Of a stretch of 7,199 bases of DNA, positions 3,781 through 7,199 are shown piece by piece. The DNA comes from an uncultured Mailhella sp. (lineage in GTDB: Bacteria > Desulfobacterota > Desulfovibrionia > Desulfovibrionales > Desulfovibrionaceae), in assembly GCA_948482415.1 (NCBI GenBank), contig CAOMFZ010000113.1:1-7199 (forward strand), given 5' to 3'. The first letter of the stretch is position 1, and each line of letters starts with the position of its first letter. The position numbers and the translations under genes were made by a program. The notes beneath the pieces are model-generated. The model did not search any database, had not been told where the DNA came from, and saw nothing but the letters and a program-made list of their open reading frames with translations.

Positions 3781-6480
3781 ATGCAGTTACCTGAAAATTT
3801 TAAACTTACCCCCATGTATGAGCAGTATCTTGGGATAAAGGAACAATATCCTGATACTATACTCTTTTATCGCATGGGGGATTTTTATGAGCTTTTTTTT
3901 CATGATGCAGAAATAGCAGCCAAGGAATTACAGCTTGCCCTGACCAGCCGAAACAAGGGCGATTATATTCCCATGTGCGGCATTCCCTGGCATGCTGCTG
4001 ACGCCTATTTCAGCCAAATGGTGGAAAAGGGCTACAAGGTTGCCATCTGTGATCAGGTGGAAGACCCCAAAAGTGCAAAAGGCTTGGTAAAACGGGAAGT
4101 TACCAAAATTTTAACTGCCGGCACTGTGATTGATGATGCCAATTTGGAGTCCAAACAGCATACCTTTTTAGGCGCAGTTTACTGGCAGGAAAATGCCGGA
4201 GCTTTTGCATGGCTTGATGTTTCCACAGGAGCTTGGACAGGTGTCCAAGTTTCCAAAGAAAGCGAGCTGTGGCAGTGGGTGTATAAGGTTGACCCCAGAG
4301 AACTGCTTGCAGCCTCCGGCATGGAAATCCCGGAGCTGATTAAAATTAATGGCAGAACACAGCTTGTCTATTTGAACGCGGTAAGTCATTTTGATTTAAA
4401 GCGTTCTGAAAAACGAATTTTAGAAGTCCAGCAAGTGCAGGAACTTTCTGCACTTGGTCTTGAAAAAAAGCCTGCGCTTGTGCGTGTCTGCGGGGCGATT
4501 TTAGCCTATATTGAGCAAACGCAGAAATATACTCCGTCCTATCTCTCTGCTTTTGAACCCATGGATACGAGCATGTTTATGGTTATTGATGAAGTAACCG
4601 AGAGAAATTTGGAAATCTTTCACCGTTATGACGGGAAAAAAGGACTGGGAACGCTCCGGCATGAGCTTGATTTGTGCCAAACTCCCATGGGCGGACGTTT
4701 GCTGGAAGAGCGTTTGCGCTATCCCTATAAAGATATTGCACGAATTACTTTACATCAGGACGTTGTCAGCCACTTTTTTGATAATCCGAAAAAATTGCAG
4801 GGCTTACGGGGCTTTCTAGACAAAGTTTATGATTTGGAACGGCTTTCCACGCGTATCAGCGTGAACAGATTTTATCCCAAAGATTTTTTGGCACTGCGTG
4901 ACAGTTTGGCTTATCTGCCTGAAATTTTTTCTGTTTTGCAGCAGGAAGACAATGTCCTTCCCACTGATAAAAGCCTGAATTTTGAAAATGTGCCTGAGGG
5001 CTTGGGACGGCTTTTAAAAAAATGGGACAGCTGCGCAGATATTTATACGCTTTTATCTGAATCTCTGCTTGATACTGTGCCCCAGCAAATTACTGAAGGC
5101 ATGCTGTTTAAAGTGGGGTATCACCCTGAACTTGATGAGCTCATTGATGTTATGGAGCATGGGGAAACGCGTTTGCAGGCGCTTCTTACCCATGAGCAGG
5201 AAAAATCCAATCTGCCTAAGCTGAAAATGGGCTATAACCGTGTTTTTGGTTATTATTTTGAACTCAGCCGTGCACAGCAGCAGGAAGTGCCTGCTTATTT
5301 TGAACGCAGACAAAGCTTAGTCAATGCTGAACGTTTTGTGACCCCGGAATTGAAAGAATTGGAAAATAAGCTGCTTTCTGCGTCTGAAAAACGCAATGAA
5401 TTGGAATACAAATTATTTCAGGAACTTCGCATAAAAATTGCTGAAGAGCGCCCACGCCTTTTATTTATGGCAGGACTTATCGCGCAAATAGATTATTGGC
5501 AGGCACTCGCTGAATGTGCACGAAAAAAAGCCTGGACAAAGCCCGTGCTTGATGAGGGCAGCGGCATTGAAATCAAGGACGGCAGACATCCTGTGGTGGA
5601 AGCTGTTATCGGCAAATCCCATTTTATTCCCAATGATTTGCTGGTTGATGAAAACAGGCGCTTGCTTTTGATTACAGGACCCAATATGGCGGGCAAATCT
5701 ACTGTGCTTCGCCAGTCTGCGCTTATCTGCATGCTTGCGCAAATGGGATCCTTTGTGCCGGCAAGTTTTGCTAAAATAGGTATTGTGGACAGAATTTTTT
5801 CGCGTGTGGGGGCGTCTGATAATATCAGTCAGGGGCAAAGTACCTTTATGGTTGAAATGATGGAAACAGCGCGGATTTTGCGGCAGTCAACCAAGAAAAG
5901 TTTTGTTATCCTGGATGAAATCGGGCGCGGCACAAGCACCTTTGACGGTTTGGCTCTTGCCTGGGCTGTGGTTGAAGAACTTCTGAAACGCGCCGGCGGG
6001 CAAATTCGCACGCTTTTTGCAACGCATTACCATGAACTCACAGCGTTAGAGGGAAAAATTGCCGGCGTCTATAATATGAATATCGCCATTAAAGAGTGGA
6101 ATAATGATATTGTTTTTTTGCGTAAGCTTATTCCGGGACCTGCCGATAAAAGTTATGGTGTGGAAGTTGCCCGTCTTGCAGGCGTGCCTGCGCATGTGGT
6201 GCACAGAGCCAAGGAACTTCTTGCTTTGCTTGAAGAGAATAAAGGGAAAGCAGAAAAACGGGTTGAGAGTGTGCTTTTGCCCGGGCTTGCTCCGCCGGAA
6301 ACGTCTTTGACAAATCAGGCGCAGGGAAAATTTTCTTCCCAAAATGTGGAGGAAGAAATTGAAAAAGCGCTCAAAGAAAATCCCGTATTAAAAGAACTTG
6401 CTGAAATAAATTTAAACACATTAACTCCGCTTGACTGCATGCGGCTGCTTTTTGAGTGGAAAGAAAAATTATCTTCATAA
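3781..6480 (+). CDS. mutS: DNA mismatch repair protein MutS
   Basis: MutS binds mismatches and small loops and, with ATP, recruits MutL. The product has 899 residues, somewhat longer than E. coli MutS (853). The mismatch-binding domain is at about 1-115, with the Phe-x-Glu wedge as F35 and E37 in GDFYELF. Connector, lever and clamp domains span about 120-550, including GYYFELS at 490-496. The ATPase domain spans about 555-790: Walker A GPNMAGKST at 633-641, STFMVEM at 687-693, Walker B ILDE with D712 and E713, then IGRGTSTFDG, and the switch histidine in ATHYHEL (H749). A tail of about 100 residues ends in the helical dimerisation segment LTPLDCMRLLFEWKEKL. No good ribosome site precedes the ATG, and lapA stops 5 bases upstream, so translational coupling is likely. 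No mutL is in the window. All key residues are intact. Confidence 0.98.
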   Translation: MQLPENFKLTPMYEQYLGIKEQYPDTILFYRMGDFYELFFHDAEIAAKELQLALTSRNKGDYIPMCGIPWHAADAYFSQMVEKGYKVAICDQVEDPKSAKGLVKREVTKILTAGTVIDDANLESKQHTFLGAVYWQENAGAFAWLDVSTGAWTGVQVSKESELWQWVYKVDPRELLAASGMEIPELIKINGRTQLVYLNAVSHFDLKRSEKRILEVQQVQELSALGLEKKPALVRVCGAILAYIEQTQKYTPSYLSAFEPMDTSMFMVIDEVTERNLEIFHRYDGKKGLGTLRHELDLCQTPMGGRLLEERLRYPYKDIARITLHQDVVSHFFDNPKKLQGLRGFLDKVYDLERLSTRISVNRFYPKDFLALRDSLAYLPEIFSVLQQEDNVLPTDKSLNFENVPEGLGRLLKKWDSCADIYTLLSESLLDTVPQQITEGMLFKVGYHPELDELIDVMEHGETRLQALLTHEQEKSNLPKLKMGYNRVFGYYFELSRAQQQEVPAYFERRQSLVNAERFVTPELKELENKLLSASEKRNELEYKLFQELRIKIAEERPRLLFMAGLIAQIDYWQALAECARKKAWTKPVLDEGSGIEIKDGRHPVVEAVIGKSHFIPNDLLVDENRRLLLITGPNMAGKSTVLRQSALICMLAQMGSFVPASFAKIGIVDRIFSRVGASDNISQGQSTFMVEMMETARILRQSTKKSFVILDEIGRGTSTFDGLALAWAVVEELLKRAGGQIRTLFATHYHELTALEGKIAGVYNMNIAIKEWNNDIVFLRKLIPGPADKSYGVEVARLAGVPAHVVHRAKELLALLEENKGKAEKRVESVLLPGLAPPETSLTNQAQGKFSSQNVEEEIEKALKENPVLKELAEINLNTLTPLDCMRLLFEWKEKLSS

Positions 6481-6494
6481 GATAGTATACGATT

Positions 6495-6980
6495 ATGAAT
6501 AGATTGAATATGAAAAGGTATAGTTTTTTAATTGCGTTATGCTTGCTTGTTTTCTGTACTGCCTGCGGCAAAAAAGGTGACCCTTTGCCTCAAAAAGTTA
6601 ATCAGCTGTTTAGTCTGCAAAATGTTTTTATTATTTATAATCCGGAAGGTACGCTTTCTGTGCAGGGAACTATAGTTGGTGCTATCCAAAATGTGCAGGC
6701 ATTTACCCTGGAGCTTGAAGCAGTGGATGAGGACTGCATTGGCTGTCCTTTTGTTCCTGTTGAAAAACATTCTGAAACTGCACAGGCTGTATGGGGTGAT
6801 AGGCGTCATTCTCAATTTAGTTTTTCAATTTTACCCCACGCCAAGAGTAATGTATATCGTTGGCGGCTTGTGGTGTATAATGCTGTGTCAGGCTTGACAA
6901 ATGCCGTTACGCCTGTATACAAAGTCAATAAACCCTTTGAAGAAACACGGGATTTTGTTGAAGTAAAGCAAGGCTCTTGA
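6495..6980 (+). CDS. Lipoprotein with LptM-like N terminus, function unknown
   Basis: A 161-residue predicted lipoprotein. After a basic start (MKRYS) there is a hydrophobic stretch at 11-21 and a signal peptidase II site at C24 (CTA-C). The -3 position is cysteine rather than the usual leucine, which is unusual but tolerable. The mature protein begins CGKKGDPLP, close to the CG-x-KGPL start of LptM (YifL), a lipoprotein that in E. coli helps LptD assembly. Unlike short LptM, it continues with about 130 residues, predicted mostly beta (for example RWRLVVYNAV at 122-131), and a C81-x2-C84 pair in CIGC. The long part matches nothing I can name. The gene begins 14 bases after mutS and ends the operon. 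Neither ATG (6495, 6510) has a clear ribosome site; the first is chosen as closest to mutS, and the second gives an equally good signal peptide. Confidence 0.8.
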   Translation: MNRLNMKRYSFLIALCLLVFCTACGKKGDPLPQKVNQLFSLQNVFIIYNPEGTLSVQGTIVGAIQNVQAFTLELEAVDEDCIGCPFVPVEKHSETAQAVWGDRRHSQFSFSILPHAKSNVYRWRLVVYNAVSGLTNAVTPVYKVNKPFEETRDFVEVKQGS

Positions 6981-7062
6981 TTATTATTTTGTAATATTGC
7001 CGAATAAAAATTTAATCTTTTTATAAAAAAGTATATTATCTTATTTTTATGAAATAAAGACA

Positions 7063-7087
7063 AGAGCATTTCCGAAAATAGCTGCAA
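7063..7087 (+). repeat. AGAGCATTTCCG box downstream of the lipoprotein gene
   Basis: It begins AGAGCATTTCCG and ends GCTGCAA, the counterpart of the box at 49-71 but on the opposite strand. It lies about 80 bases after the operon's last stop codon and 5 bases before the long hairpin at 7093-7128. The 6981-7062 stretch before it is AT-rich, and I see no gene or terminator in it. Confidence 0.6.
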
Positions 7088-7092
7088 TTTTA

Positions 7093-7128
7093 CAGGGGAA
7101 AAACTTTTAGTAAAAGTTTCTTCCCCTG
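7093..7128. repeat. Long hairpin of the dispersed repeat
   Basis: An outer stem CAGGGGAA (7093-7100) pairs with TTCCCCTG (7121-7128), and an inner perfect palindrome AAACTTTTAGTAAAAGTTT (7101-7119) has 9-bp arms around one base. A single C (7120) is bulged. No U-run follows the stem on either strand, so it is not a classical intrinsic terminator, although it is well placed to protect or end the mutS-operon mRNA. Confidence 0.75.
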
Positions 7129-7151
7129 CACCCCTTTACAAAACTTTTTAA
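7123..7151 (+). repeat. Second copy of the CCCCTGCACCCC repeat unit
   Basis: Identical over 29 bases to 1-29; it overlaps the right arm of the hairpin by 6 bases. The sequence diverges straight after it. In the remaining 48 bases to the window end I see no feature. Confidence 0.85.
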
Positions 7152-7199
7152 AATAAATTTCCCCAAGAACAACAAGAAACGACATAATAAACAAAACCG

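Noticed and set aside
5461..5838. Minus-strand frame of 125 residues within mutS
   Set aside because: Opposite to the conserved MutS ATPase domain and without any independent support.
6812..7087. Minus-strand frame of 91 residues over the lipoprotein end and the 3' gap
   Set aside because: Overlaps a supported gene on the other strand, has no motif, and is built largely from AT-rich intergenic DNA.
7093..7128. Classical terminator of the mutS operon
   Set aside because: The stem is long, but no U-run follows it on either strand, so termination cannot be claimed from sequence.
1..7151. Direct repeats flanking about 7 kb, as in a composite transposon or island
   Set aside because: The interior is ordinary housekeeping genes with no transposase or integrase, and the repeat is part of a modular intergenic element whose adjacent box is inverted between copies.

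Overview
The window looks like chromosomal, housekeeping-type DNA from a low-GC (roughly 40% by eye) Gram-negative bacterium. The closest fit is a relative of the Desulfovibrionaceae (Desulfovibrio/Bilophila/Lawsonia group). I base this on the GreA sequence, which has the ENAGYDAARERQG core I associate with that group, on the run HIT protein - LapA-domain protein - MutS - lipoprotein, and on the intergenic repeat with CCCCTGCACCCC. The assignment is from memory of these families, not from a search.

Layout. At the left edge is half of a dispersed intergenic repeat (1-71). A YhcC-type radical SAM protein is on the minus strand (76-1074). It stands back to back with greA on the plus strand (1257-1733), and both have good sigma70-type promoters in the 182-bp gap. 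The yhcC promoter places the transcript start on the ATG itself (leaderless). The greA leader contains a terminator-like hairpin. A perfect 17-bp bidirectional terminator (1760-1797) separates greA from a convergent pair on the minus strand: an exported double-PepSY protein with a His/Met-rich linker (1818-2348) and a small Cys-rich protein of unknown function (2408-2695). A consensus-like promoter drives that pair from a divergent gap. On the other side of the gap the plus-strand run HIT hydrolase/Ap4A phosphorylase-like protein (2818-3321), LapA-domain membrane protein (3365-3775), mutS (3781-6480) and a lipoprotein with an LptM-like N terminus (6495-6980) forms a compact operon. The right edge carries a fuller copy of the dispersed repeat, with a long hairpin (7063-7151).

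How the genes work together. The known functions are transcript-cleavage rescue of RNA polymerase (GreA), nucleotide turnover (HIT), mismatch repair (MutS) and envelope proteins (LapA-type, lipoprotein, PepSY). The operon mixes DNA repair with envelope functions, and the sequence does not show a mechanistic link between them. I see no phage, transposase, CRISPR, tRNA or rRNA. The least explained items are the composite repeat at both ends, the greA leader hairpin, the leaderless yhcC promoter and the PepSY/Cys-rich gene pair.
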